In this document: in pieces, positions 1 through 6,481 of the stretch | Numbering within the stretch: the first letter of the stretch is position 1 | Layout of the letters: each line of letters begins with the position of its first letter | Assembly: GCA_049964655.1 (NCBI GenBank) | Contig: JBMFXC010000064.1 | Coordinates: 1 to 15,551, forward strand | DNA: 15,551 bases | Source of the DNA: JAJZJT01 sp049964655 | Lineage (GTDB): Bacteria > Actinomycetota > Acidimicrobiia > Acidimicrobiales > RAAP-2 | Reading direction: 5' to 3' | Position numbers and translations under genes: made by a program | Notes under the pieces: generated by a model | The model's database searches: none | Seen by the model: the letters and a program-made list of their open reading frames with translations, nothing else | Told to the model about the DNA's origin: nothing

Positions 1-45
1 AGCCGCCGGCCGTGCTGGAGCCGCCGGCTGGGTCGGCGGGCGGGT

Positions 46-891
46 TCACGGCACGCTCGCCTCCGAGATGGCCGCCAGCACGTCGCACACCTGACGGCTG
101 CCCTTCACGTCGTGGACCCGCACCAGGCGACAGCCGAGTGTGACGCCCAGGGCGGTGGCGGCCAGGGAGGCCGGCCCCCGCTCGTCGAGCTCGAGACCGA
201 GGACGACGCCGAGGAAGGTCTTGTTGGAGGCCGAGAGGAGCAGGGGGTGGCCGTGGGCGGCCAGTCGGTCGGAGGCCCGCAAGAGCGCGAGCGACTGCTC
301 GGCCGTCTTGCCCAGGTCGAGCCCGGCGTCGAGGACGACCCGGCTGGCGCCCAGTCCGACTGCCCGAGCCCGGGCCGCTCGCTCGAGGAGCGCACTCTCG
401 ACCTCTCTCACCAGGTCGACGTAGACGGGGTCGGGGTCGGGCACCCGGGGTGCCAGGCGGATGTGGGTGGCGACCACGGTCGCCCCGTGCTCGGCGGCTG
501 CCGGCAGGTAGTCCGGGTCGGCGAACCCGCTGATGTCGTTGCCGACGACAGCACCCTCGGCATAGCAAGCCCGGGCCACCGAGGCCCGCCAGGTGTCGAC
601 CGAGACGGGCACGTCGAACCGCTCGCGCAGGGCGACGACCGCCGGCACGACGCGCTCGAGCTCCTCGGCTTCGGTGACCTCGGGCCCCGGACCTGCCTTC
701 ACACCGCCCACGTCGAGCAGGTCGGCGCCGTCGTCGACCAACTGTTCGGCCCGGCGCAGGAAGGCGTCGAAGGCGAAGGTGGCGCCCTTGTCGTAGAAGG
801 AGTCGGGGGTCCGGTTGAGCACGCCCATGACGAGGGCGCGGTGGGTCACGTCTACCTGGCGGTCGCCAAGGGTGAGGGTGGTCGCCGGCAC
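46..891 (-). CDS. folP2: FolP2-type dihydropteroate synthase homologue
   Basis: TIM-barrel pterin-binding protein of the DHPS family, about 281 aa from the GTG at 891. Seen: the N-terminal motif MGVLNRTPDSFYDKG (residues 22-36), DVGGVKAGPG (60-69), LSASNKTFLG (219-228) and the C-terminal RVHDV. Classical DHPS, which joins pterin pyrophosphate to p-aminobenzoate in folate synthesis, normally has NVTPDSFSDGG, DIGGESTRPG and a SRK motif. The three altered motifs match, from memory, the mycobacterial FolP2 paralogue (Rv1207), which is reported to lack ordinary DHPS activity; its true substrate is unclear. The reading frame stays open up to 1029, but the extra N-terminus is an Arg/Trp-rich stretch with no family likeness, and a -10-like TAGCGT lies 7 nt before the GTG at 891, so I chose that start. 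The gene lies 171 bp downstream of the thioredoxin gene on the same strand. Family call is firm; the FolP2 subtype is likely; function in folate synthesis is doubtful. Confidence 0.88.
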   Translation of the reverse strand: MPATTLTLGDRQVDVTHRALVMGVLNRTPDSFYDKGATFAFDAFLRRAEQLVDDGADLLDVGGVKAGPGPEVTEAEELERVVPAVVALRERFDVPVSVDTWRASVARACYAEGAVVGNDISGFADPDYLPAAAEHGATVVATHIRLAPRVPDPDPVYVDLVREVESALLERAARARAVGLGASRVVLDAGLDLGKTAEQSLALLRASDRLAAHGHPLLLSASNKTFLGVVLGLELDERGPASLAATALGVTLGCRLVRVHDVKGSRQVCDVLAAISEASVP

Positions 892-898
892 GGGCGAG

Positions 899-904
899 AC
901 GCTA
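899..904 (-). promoter_or_regulatory. -10-like element for folP2 (leaderless)
   Basis: Minus-strand TAGCGT (TANNNT consensus) separated by 7 nt from the GTG at 891, so transcription would begin at or next to the start codon. No convincing -35 is visible and no Shine-Dalgarno sequence precedes the GTG. Confidence 0.5.
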
Positions 905-917
905 CCCCGGCCCGGCG

Positions 918-959
918 AGCGCTGGCGCAGGCGCCAGCGCGGGCACCTGCGCCAGCGCT
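918..959. repeat. Nested inverted repeats upstream of folP2
   Basis: Perfect 14-bp arms (918-931 and 946-959) around a 14-bp spacer. The left arm can instead pair with 931-940 to give a 10-bp stem (919-928 with 931-940, two-base loop), so the two hairpins exclude each other. The element GCGCCAGCGC therefore occurs three times, once inverted. It sits 27-68 bp before the chosen folP2 start and just beyond its -10 element. It could be an operator, a terminator for the thioredoxin transcript, or an attenuator; sequence alone does not decide. Confidence 0.75.
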
Positions 960-1062
960 GACAGCGCCACCAGGCGCCGGAGCGCCGTGCCAAAGCCCAG
1001 CGTCGGTGGACCCGGTGGTGCCGCAGCACAGTGAGGACCCGGCCGGGTCAGAGCAGGCCGGG

Positions 1063-1782
1063 TCAGAACAGGCGGGTCGCCAGCGCCTTGCGGTAGCGAG
1101 CGGTGCGGGGATCGTCCGGCCCGAGGGTCTCCAACAGGTCGAGGAACTCCTGCCGGGCGGCTTCGTCGTCGCGAACCTGCCCGAGGAGCCGGTCGAGCAC
1201 GGCGTCCACCCCCTCGTCGGCGACGTCGACGTCGGCCATGGCCAGGCGAGCCTCGGCGGCCAGGCGGCGGGTGTCGGGTGTCTCGGGGATGCGGCCGAGC
1301 AGGGCCAGAGCCTCGGCCGGGTCGCCGGCGGCGATGCGGCGCTCGGCCAGCGCGGCGATCGCTCCGGCATGGTCGGGCTGGACCTCGAGCGCCTTACGGA
1401 GGAGTGACTCGTCGTCAGCCTCGATGCCCTCGGCCACCAACCGGTCGGCCTCCGTCTCGACCGGGGCCAGGCGGGCCACGAACTCGGCCACCGAGGCCTC
1501 GGGAAGGGCACCCACGAACCCGTCGACGACAGCCTTGTCGCGCAGCGCGAAGACAGCCGGGATGGACTGCACCCGGAAGGAGGCGGCGACCGACGGGTTC
1601 TCGTCGACGTTGACCTTGGCCAGCTCGACAGCTCCCTCGGTGGCTGCCACCACCCGTTCGAGGATGGGTCCGAGCACCTTGCACGGTCCGCACCACGGCG
1701 CCCATAGGTCGACCACGACCGGCACGTCAGTCGAACGCTCGAGGACGGCGGTCTCGAAGTTGGCATCGGTGACGTCGATCAT
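1063..1782 (-). CDS. Thioredoxin-TPR protein (CnoX/YbbN-like)
   Basis: Cytoplasmic protein of 239 aa. The N-terminal thioredoxin fold carries the active site WCGPC (Cys31 and Cys34) after the strand VPVVVDLWAPW, and the cis-proline segment VQSIPAVFAL follows. The C-terminal half is helical and TPR-like (for example DHAGAIAALAERRIAAGDPAEALALL), the architecture of YbbN/CnoX proteins. In E. coli that family combines a redox-active or holdase thioredoxin domain with protein-protein contacts and hands clients to chaperonins; here the double-Cys motif suggests real redox activity. The start MIDVTDANFE at 1782 is chosen because it begins just before the thioredoxin fold and a TAGGGT hexamer lies 7 nt upstream; the sequence further upstream in frame is unlike the family. 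It may be read through into folP2, but hairpin-forming DNA separates the two. Confidence 0.9.
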   Translation of the reverse strand: MIDVTDANFETAVLERSTDVPVVVDLWAPWCGPCKVLGPILERVVAATEGAVELAKVNVDENPSVAASFRVQSIPAVFALRDKAVVDGFVGALPEASVAEFVARLAPVETEADRLVAEGIEADDESLLRKALEVQPDHAGAIAALAERRIAAGDPAEALALLGRIPETPDTRRLAAEARLAMADVDVADEGVDAVLDRLLGQVRDDEAARQEFLDLLETLGPDDPRTARYRKALATRLF

Positions 1783-1789
1783 CACCTCG

Positions 1790-1795
1790 ACCCTA
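1790..1795 (-). promoter_or_regulatory. -10-like element for the thioredoxin gene (leaderless)
   Basis: Minus-strand TAGGGT, 7 nt before the ATG at 1782. The same ACCCTACCGG string (plus strand) recurs 59 bp further upstream at about 1849-1858, giving a possible second promoter copy. The intervening CGAGGTG could also act as a weak ribosome binding site. Confidence 0.5.
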
Positions 1796-1797
1796 CC

Positions 1798-1857
1798 GGC
1801 CGGTGCGGGCGGCCGGCACACCTTAGCGGCCGGTGCGGGCGGTTGGCACCCTACCGG
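1798..1857. repeat. 30-bp tandem duplication upstream of thioredoxin
   Basis: Two adjacent copies with a 30-bp period, beginning at 1798 and 1828. Each starts GGCCGGTGCGGGCGG, followed by CC or TT and then GGCAC. The second copy ends in CCCTACCGG, like the promoter sequence next to the first. It looks like a short duplication of promoter-region DNA. Confidence 0.7.
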
Positions 1858-1932
1858 TCGGGGCGAGCGGCCAGGGCGGGGAGGGTGGCACCGGTGGCCC
1901 GTCCGGGTACAGGGCTGGCCTGTGGGCGCGCC

Positions 1933-1962
1933 GAGGGTCGGGCACCGTGGTGCCCGACCCTC
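1933..1962. terminator. Strong hairpin terminator behind the TIG-domain gene
   Basis: Perfect 13-bp stem GAGGGTCGGGCAC / GTGCCCGACCCTC with a four-base CGTG loop, about 70 bp beyond the stop codon of the minus-strand TIG-domain gene and before the thioredoxin promoter. There is no T tract on either side, which is common for actinobacterial terminators. The position suits ending the upstream transcript. Confidence 0.65.
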
Positions 1963-2032
1963 TTCGTACCTCGGCCCAGTCGGGCCGACGCTGTTCTGGC
2001 GCTGTCAGGCCGTCGCCTTCAGGCCGTAACCA

Positions 2033-3143
2033 TCAGGCCGACAGGGTGAGCGCCATGCCGACGATCGGCGCATTCAACGGCTTGCCGCCCATCGAGCCAA
2101 AGAACTGGGCGGAGCCGAAGGAGAAGATGCCACCGTCACTGGTCACCAGGTGGTAGCCCTTGGCCGTTCCGACCCAGGCAAACCTGTCATCGGACCAGAT
2201 TGCGCTGGACCCCTTGGCGGTGGTCACCGTGATGTCGGCTACACCAGCCCCTGGGGGAGAGACCGCGATGATCTGCGTGTCCGAGTCGACCGTGAAGGAG
2301 GTCGCCGGCGTCGAGCCGAAGTCGACGGCCGTGGCTCCGGTGAAGCCCGAGCCGCTAATGGTCACCGAGGTACCGCCGCTGAGTGCTCCCGTCGACGGGG
2401 CGACCGAAAAGACGGCTGGTCCGGCCACGATCTGCGTGGTGGCCAGGGTCACCGGGCTGTAAGGCACCGAGCTGATCGGCGACGATTGGCTGAGCCCGGC
2501 GATCGTCGTCTGGCCAGACGGCCAGGCGTGAATGGTGACGTTGCCAAGCGTAGACCCGACGTTCGCCGTCGAGTCGAACTCGGCGAGCTGGGTGGTGAGG
2601 GTGGTACCGACGGCGCCCGTTGCCTGCATCGTCACGGTGACCGACGGCATGGAGAGCGTCGCCCCGCTGGGGATGTCGGTGCTGCATGGCGTCTGGACTT
2701 CGAGGTAGTCGGTCGTCAGCGTCGGCTCGGCGAACGGGTAGGTCGAACCAGACCCAAGGCCCGTTCCGCACGACGGCGCCGGGTTCGAGTTACTGGCCGC
2801 CGTCGTGTCGATGGGGCTCGCGGTGCACGTCGTCCCCTTGGTGCCCGTACAGAGGGTCACCGTCACCGAGAAGGTGCCACTGGCCGGCAGCGAGGCGTTC
2901 GTCCCGCCCGAGTAGCTGCCGGTCAGCCCGGTCGGNNNNNNNNNNNNNNNNNNNNNNNNNNNNNNNNNNNNNNNNNNNNNNNNNNNNNNNNNNNNNNNNN
3001 NNNNNNNNNNNNNNNNNNNNNNNNNNNNNNNNNNNCGGCGAGGCGGTGACGGCGAGCGCCACCGAGGCCAGCCCCCCTCCTCCGAGGACCAGGGCGGCCA
3101 CCGCCGTCCCGAGCCTCCTCATGACAGGACGCATTTCTTTCAC
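2033..3143 (-). CDS. Secreted IPT/TIG-domain protein (gap inside)
   Basis: Exported protein of unknown function, broken by the 100-N gap. Before the gap a signal peptide is visible (MRRLGTAVAALVLGGGG followed by LASVALAVTASP). After the gap come a Thr/Ser-rich beta region, one IPT/TIG immunoglobulin-like domain (from VFSVAPSTGALSGGTSVTIS to about DDRFAW), and a C-terminal unit YHLVTSDGGIFSFGSAQFFG...PLNAPIVGMA, a repeat typical of Acidimicrobiia surface proteins. Two cysteine pairs lie in the segment after the gap. The parts before and after the gap are in different frames as written, which is expected if the true gap is not 100 bp; that they form one gene is inferred. The start is either the GTG at 3143, with AGGGGG a few bases upstream, or the ATG at 3134. 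Probably cell-surface or secreted; ligand unknown. Confidence 0.75.
2936..3035. other. Assembly gap (100 N) in the TIG-domain gene
   Basis: Exactly 100 N, a conventional placeholder for a gap of unknown length. It lies between the signal peptide and the first visible beta-rich segment, so the true protein may be much longer. Confidence 0.95.
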
Positions 3144-3530
3144 AGGTCCCCCTGCATCATCCGGTGAAGGGCAGACGCCCCCAGCCCGAGCCCGCGCACC
3201 ACGGCGGCTGTCGCACCCTGTCGTGCCCCCGCACGTGTCCGCCGAGGCGGTGCGACCGCCTGGCGGTGCTACGGCCCGCGCTTCGGTGATGCAACGCACC
3301 ACCCCGAGATTTTCACCGTTGGCCACCAAACGCGACCGACTGCCCACGTTCCGCATCTCACGGCACCGGTCATCCTCTCGGCACCGGTCGCCCCTCCGGC
3401 AGACGGCGCACGAGGAGACGCCGTGCCCCGGTGCCGGCCCACTCGGCCCTCCCGGCCCTCCCGGCCCACCCGGTGCCACCGTGCGCGGCGATGCGACCCC
3501 CGTCAGCTGGGGTGCCGGCGCCGCACCGGG
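3144..3530. other. Divergent intergenic region with short repeats
   Basis: No gene seen in these 387 bases, which separate the minus-strand TIG gene from the plus-strand kinase operon. They hold two direct copies of CGGCACCGGTC (3361-3371 and 3379-3389, 18 bp apart), an inverted copy CCGGTGCCG at about 3429, further CCGGTGCC or GGTGCCGG cores near 3470 and 3511, and three tandem 9-bp units of GGCCCTCCC type (3445-3471). The two spaced copies could be an operator, though such words arise easily at this GC content. Confidence 0.5.
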
Positions 3531-3536
3531 TAGCGT
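3531..3536 (+). promoter_or_regulatory. -10-like element for the kinase-PAC2 operon (leaderless)
   Basis: TAGCGT followed by 7 nt and the ATG at 3544. The hexamer and spacing equal those of folP2. The CGGGGGT in between could instead act as a very short-spaced ribosome binding site. Confidence 0.5.
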
Positions 3537-3543
3537 CGGGGGT

Positions 3544-4659
3544 ATGGCTACGACCCCGTCCGAGCCGGCTCCGTCCGGGCCGGCTTCATCCGGGCCCGCC
3601 CCCTTCGGGACGGCCCCCGACGCATCGAGCGTCGAGGGCATCGACGTCCCTGCCGTCAGTGCCTGGCTGGTCGACCACGTTGCCGGCACCCGTCCACCGT
3701 TCGTCTTCGAGCTCGTCGCCGGGGGGCGCTCCAACCTGACCTTCCGGGTGACCGACGCGGCGGGTCGTTCGCTTGCCCTGCGGCGGCCGCCCGTCAGCCA
3801 CGTGCTGCCGACCGCCCACGACATGGTGCGCGAGCACACGATCATCTCGGCACTGGGGTCGACCACCGTGCCTGTACCCCGAGCGCTCGGCCTGTGCACC
3901 GACGACGACGTGAACGGCGCCCCTTTCTACGTCATGGACTTCGTCGAAGGCCGGATCGTGCGGGACGCCGCCTCTGCCGAAGCGTTGTCCGAAGCGGTCC
4001 GCCGGCACAGCGGGGAGTCGCTGGTCGACACCCTGGCTGCCCTGCATGCCGTCGACGTCGACGCCGTAGGGCTCGGGGAACTGGGACGACGGACCGGCTA
4101 CCTCGAGCGCCAGCTCAAGCGGTGGCACGGCCAGTTCACCCAGTCGCCGGTCGACGGCGAGCCTGGCCCGGCGGTAGTCGACCGAGTCCACGAGCTGCTC
4201 GCAGCGTCGATCCCCGAGCAGCAGGGCTCGGCCGTAGTGCACGGCGACTACCGGCTCGACAACACGGTCATCGACGACGACGGCAATGTGGTGGCCGTGC
4301 TCGACTGGGAGATCTGCACCCTCGGCGACCCGCTGGCCGACGTCGGGCTCTTGCTCGTCTACTGGGCGGAGCCCGAGGACGGGGACGCTGCCCTGCTCGG
4401 TGTGGCACCGACCGCCCTCCCCGGCTTCCTGCGCCGCGACGACCTGGCCGCCCGGTACGCCGCTCGCTCCGGCCGCGACCTGTCGAACATCGGCTACTAC
4501 AAGGCATTCGGCTTCTGGAAGCTGGCCTGCATCCTCCAGGGCGTCCACGCTCGGTACGCCGCCGGGGCCGCTGCCGGCGACCGCACCGGGGTCGACCAGT
4601 TCGCCGCCAACGTCCGCCGCCTGGGCGAACGGGCCCTCGCCGAGGTCGAGGCCCTGTGA
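3544..4659 (+). CDS. Aminoglycoside-phosphotransferase-fold kinase (ACAD10/11-like)
   Basis: Cytoplasmic 371-aa protein of the APH/choline-kinase superfamily, in the branch resembling the kinase domain of human ACAD10/11. Seen: an N-lobe with GGRSNLTFRVTD (glycine-rich loop) and the segment SLALRRPP, the catalytic loop HGDYRLDN (residues 233-240), and the metal-binding segment LDWEICTLGDPLADVG (about 253-268). An N-terminal stretch of about 25 residues rich in Pro, Ser and Gly precedes the domain and looks disordered. Members of this branch are often linked to acyl-CoA or fatty-acid metabolism rather than antibiotic resistance; the substrate here cannot be read from sequence. The stop codon overlaps the next gene's start (GTGA), so translation is probably coupled to the PAC2 gene. 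The ATG at 3544 is preferred because of the -10-like TAGCGT 7 nt upstream. Confidence 0.88.
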   Translation: MATTPSEPAPSGPASSGPAPFGTAPDASSVEGIDVPAVSAWLVDHVAGTRPPFVFELVAGGRSNLTFRVTDAAGRSLALRRPPVSHVLPTAHDMVREHTIISALGSTTVPVPRALGLCTDDDVNGAPFYVMDFVEGRIVRDAASAEALSEAVRRHSGESLVDTLAALHAVDVDAVGLGELGRRTGYLERQLKRWHGQFTQSPVDGEPGPAVVDRVHELLAASIPEQQGSAVVHGDYRLDNTVIDDDGNVVAVLDWEICTLGDPLADVGLLLVYWAEPEDGDAALLGVAPTALPGFLRRDDLAARYAARSGRDLSNIGYYKAFGFWKLACILQGVHARYAAGAAAGDRTGVDQFAANVRRLGERALAEVEAL

Positions 4660-5561
4660 CCGAGCCGGCCCGCTCTCCCCTCTACCGCATCGACCCCGCC
4701 TGGGGCGAACCGGTCGGCCAACGTCTGGTGCACCCGGTGCTGGTGGTCGCCCTCGAAGGTTGGGTCGACGCCGGCCTGGGCGCCTCGGCAGCAGCAGCCC
4801 ACCTGCTGTCGACCTCGCCGACGGCGGTGGTGGCCAGCTTCGACACCGAGCCCCTGGTCGACCTGCGCGCCCGTCGGCCGATGGCCCGGCTGGTGGACGG
4901 GGTGACGGCCGAGCTGACCTGGCCGGCCATCAGGGTGCTGGCGGGTAAGGACCGCTCGGGTGCCGACGTGCTCTACCTGACCGGACCCGAGCCGGACTTC
5001 CGGTGGCACGGCTTCGTCCACGCCGTGGTCGAGCTGGTCGTCCGTGCCGGGGTGCGCACCGTGGTCGGGCTCGGGGCTTTCCCGGCCCCCACCCCCCACA
5101 CCCGACCGGTCCGGCTGGCATCCACCGTGCCGCCCGAGTCGGCCGAGCTCGCCGGACGAGTCGGCTTCGTCCAAGGCACCCTCGAGGTGCCAGCCGGGAT
5201 CGAGGCGGCCCTCGAAGTCGCCCTAGGCAAAGCGGGAGTGCCGGCCATCGGGCTGTGGGCTCGGGTCCCCCACTACGTGGCGGCGATGCCCTTCCCCGAC
5301 GCCAGCGCCGCGCTCATCGACGGTCTCGCCGCGGTCGCCGGCCTCGACCTCGACGCGTCGCCGCTCCGCCTGGCCGCCCAGGAGACGCGACAGCAGATCG
5401 ACGAGCTGATCGCCGCCAACCGCGACCACCTCGAGATGGTCCACCGCCTCGAAGCGGCCCTCGACGCCGAGGAGGGGAACTCGTTCGGGGTCGACGAGGT
5501 GCCGAGCGGCGACGAGATCGCCGCCGAGCTCGAGCGGTTCCTCAGAGGCGAGATGGGCTGA
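4656..5561 (+). CDS. PAC2 family protein
   Basis: 301-aa protein of the PAC2 family, named for the eukaryotic proteasome-assembly chaperone 2. Seen: the early strand LVVALEGWVDAGLGASAAA, the region VVGLGAFPAPTPHTRPVRL, a later GIEAALEVALGKAGVPAIGLWARVPHYVA, and a charged helical C-terminus ending in EIAAELERFLRGEMG. Actinobacteria with a 20S proteasome commonly carry PAC2 homologues, but their exact role is not established, and no proteasome or Pup-system gene is in view. The GTG start at 4656 overlaps the kinase stop by four bases (GTGA), so the protein is probably made by termination-reinitiation on the kinase mRNA. Its 3' end overlaps the convergent DUF1707 gene by 20 bp. Confidence 0.87.
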   Translation: MTEPARSPLYRIDPAWGEPVGQRLVHPVLVVALEGWVDAGLGASAAAAHLLSTSPTAVVASFDTEPLVDLRARRPMARLVDGVTAELTWPAIRVLAGKDRSGADVLYLTGPEPDFRWHGFVHAVVELVVRAGVRTVVGLGAFPAPTPHTRPVRLASTVPPESAELAGRVGFVQGTLEVPAGIEAALEVALGKAGVPAIGLWARVPHYVAAMPFPDASAALIDGLAAVAGLDLDASPLRLAAQETRQQIDELIAANRDHLEMVHRLEAALDAEEGNSFGVDEVPSGDEIAAELERFLRGEMG

Positions 5562-6150
5562 CGGCGGCCGGGGAGGGAGCGACCCTCCCGACCACCATCG
5601 GCCGTTCGACCACCACCACCGGGGAGGGCGACCGGGCCAGGCCCTGAGGGTGGCTCCGGGCCAGATGGGCCCCTACCACGGCAAGGACGACCATCAGCAG
5701 GGCGAGGATCGCCAGGACGACGACGAGGACGGGCCAGGGGCTCCGCCGGGGCCCGGACGTCGCGCCGTAGCGAGGTCGACCGAGGGAAGCGAGCCACGCT
5801 TGGTGCTCGACCCCAGGTGCTCCGTAGCCGCCTCCGAACCCGGTTCCGTCGCCGGGGGCACGGCCCGCTGCGGTCCGCAGGGCGGGGAGCTCGGTGACCA
5901 GGTCACGCAGCTCGTCGAGGGAGGTGGCCGCGGCGATGGCACCGAGCCGGTACTGGTACTCGACGGGATCGAGCAGACCGCGCTCGAAGGCCCGGTCGAG
6001 TAGCACCCCGAAGCGCTGACGGTCGTCGTCGGTGACCGGGCCGCCGGCCCCAGGACCCCCCGAGGCACGGCCCGGCAGCTCGGGAACGGGACGGGGCACG
6101 AGTGCATCCGCAGGGCCGGGAGGCTCCTGGTCGGAGCGTGACGATCCCAT
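5542..6150 (-). CDS. DUF1707 (SHOCT-like) membrane protein
   Basis: 202-aa protein. Residues about 39-90 (VTDDDRQRFGVLLDRAFERG followed by LLDPVEYQYRLGAI and DELRDLVTELPAL) form a DUF1707 domain, a small actinobacterial module related to SHOCT, but the usual DRE.-type opening is replaced by TDDDRQ. A Gly-rich linker follows, then one strong membrane segment (about 140-162, PVLVVVLAILALLMVVLAVVG) and a short Pro/Val-rich tail. Predicted single-pass membrane protein with the DUF1707 domain preceding the membrane; function unknown. The ATG at 6150 has neither a clear ribosome binding site nor a clean TANNNT element, so the start is less certain than its neighbours'. It is divergent from the F420 oxidoreductase across the decamer array. 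Confidence 0.8.
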   Translation of the reverse strand: MGSSRSDQEPPGPADALVPRPVPELPGRASGGPGAGGPVTDDDRQRFGVLLDRAFERGLLDPVEYQYRLGAIAAATSLDELRDLVTELPALRTAAGRAPGDGTGFGGGYGAPGVEHQAWLASLGRPRYGATSGPRRSPWPVLVVVLAILALLMVVLAVVGAHLARSHPQGLARSPSPVVVVERPMVVGRVAPSPAAVSPSRL

Positions 6151-6230
6151 CGGGGCATTCTCGGCGTCCGCGGCTCGTCGCGCAACGACCGGTCGATCGT
6201 CCCGGTTGGTTCGGGTGCCTGTCCCACCAC

Positions 6231-6441
6231 GGCCCCGCTCGGCCCCGCTCGGCCCCGCTCGGCCCCGCTCGGCCCCGCTCGGCCNNNNNNNNNNNNNNNN
6301 NNNNNNNNNNNNNNNNNNNNNNNNNNNNNNNNNNNNNNNNNNNNNNNNNNNNNNNNNNNNNNNNNNNNNNNNNNNNNNNNNNNNCGGCCCCGCTCGGCCC
6401 CGCTCGGCCCCGCTCGGCCCCGCTCGGCCCCGCTCGGCCCC
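6231..6441. repeat. Tandem decamer array (GGCCCCGCTC)n interrupted by gap
   Basis: Five perfect copies of GGCCCCGCTC plus GGCC run into the gap from the left (6231-6284). A leading base, five more perfect copies and a partial unit run out of it on the right (6385-6441). All visible units are identical, so the N run most likely hides further copies the assembler could not resolve. The array lies between two divergent genes, 28 bp before the oxidoreductase -10 element. Confidence 0.95.
6285..6384. other. Assembly gap (100 N) inside the decamer array
   Basis: Exactly 100 N flanked on both sides by the same decamer, so the real array length is unknown. Confidence 0.95.
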
Positions 6442-6469
6442 GGAAGCCGGCCGGGAACTCCCTTGGGGC

Positions 6470-6475
6470 TAGGCT
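6470..6475 (+). promoter_or_regulatory. -10-like element for the F420 oxidoreductase (leaderless)
   Basis: TAGGCT followed by 6 nt and the GTG at 6482. There is no ribosome binding site in between. The -35 position falls in unique GC-rich sequence just after the decamer array and shows no consensus. Confidence 0.5.
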
Positions 6476-6481
6476 TGCTCC

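Noticed and set aside
892..1029. N-terminal extension of folP2 to an upstream ATG
   Set aside because: The added residues are Arg/Trp-rich, unlike any DHPS, and come from the inverted-repeat DNA. The GTG at 891 has the -10-like element at the same distance as other genes.
112..1407. Long plus-strand open frame over the folP2 and thioredoxin region
   Set aside because: It is antisense to two genes with clear family motifs; its translation is Gly/Asp/Val-rich and has no recognisable domain. Long open antisense frames are usual at this GC content.
3421..3480. Collagen-like Gly-Pro-Pro frame
   Set aside because: It results from three 9-bp GGCCCTCCC-type repeats read in one frame before the kinase start; no start codon with support and too short for a collagen-like protein.
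3894..4655. Arg-rich upstream part of the frame that ends as the PAC2 protein
   Set aside because: It lies out of frame within the kinase gene. PAC2 family likeness begins only at the GTG at 4656.
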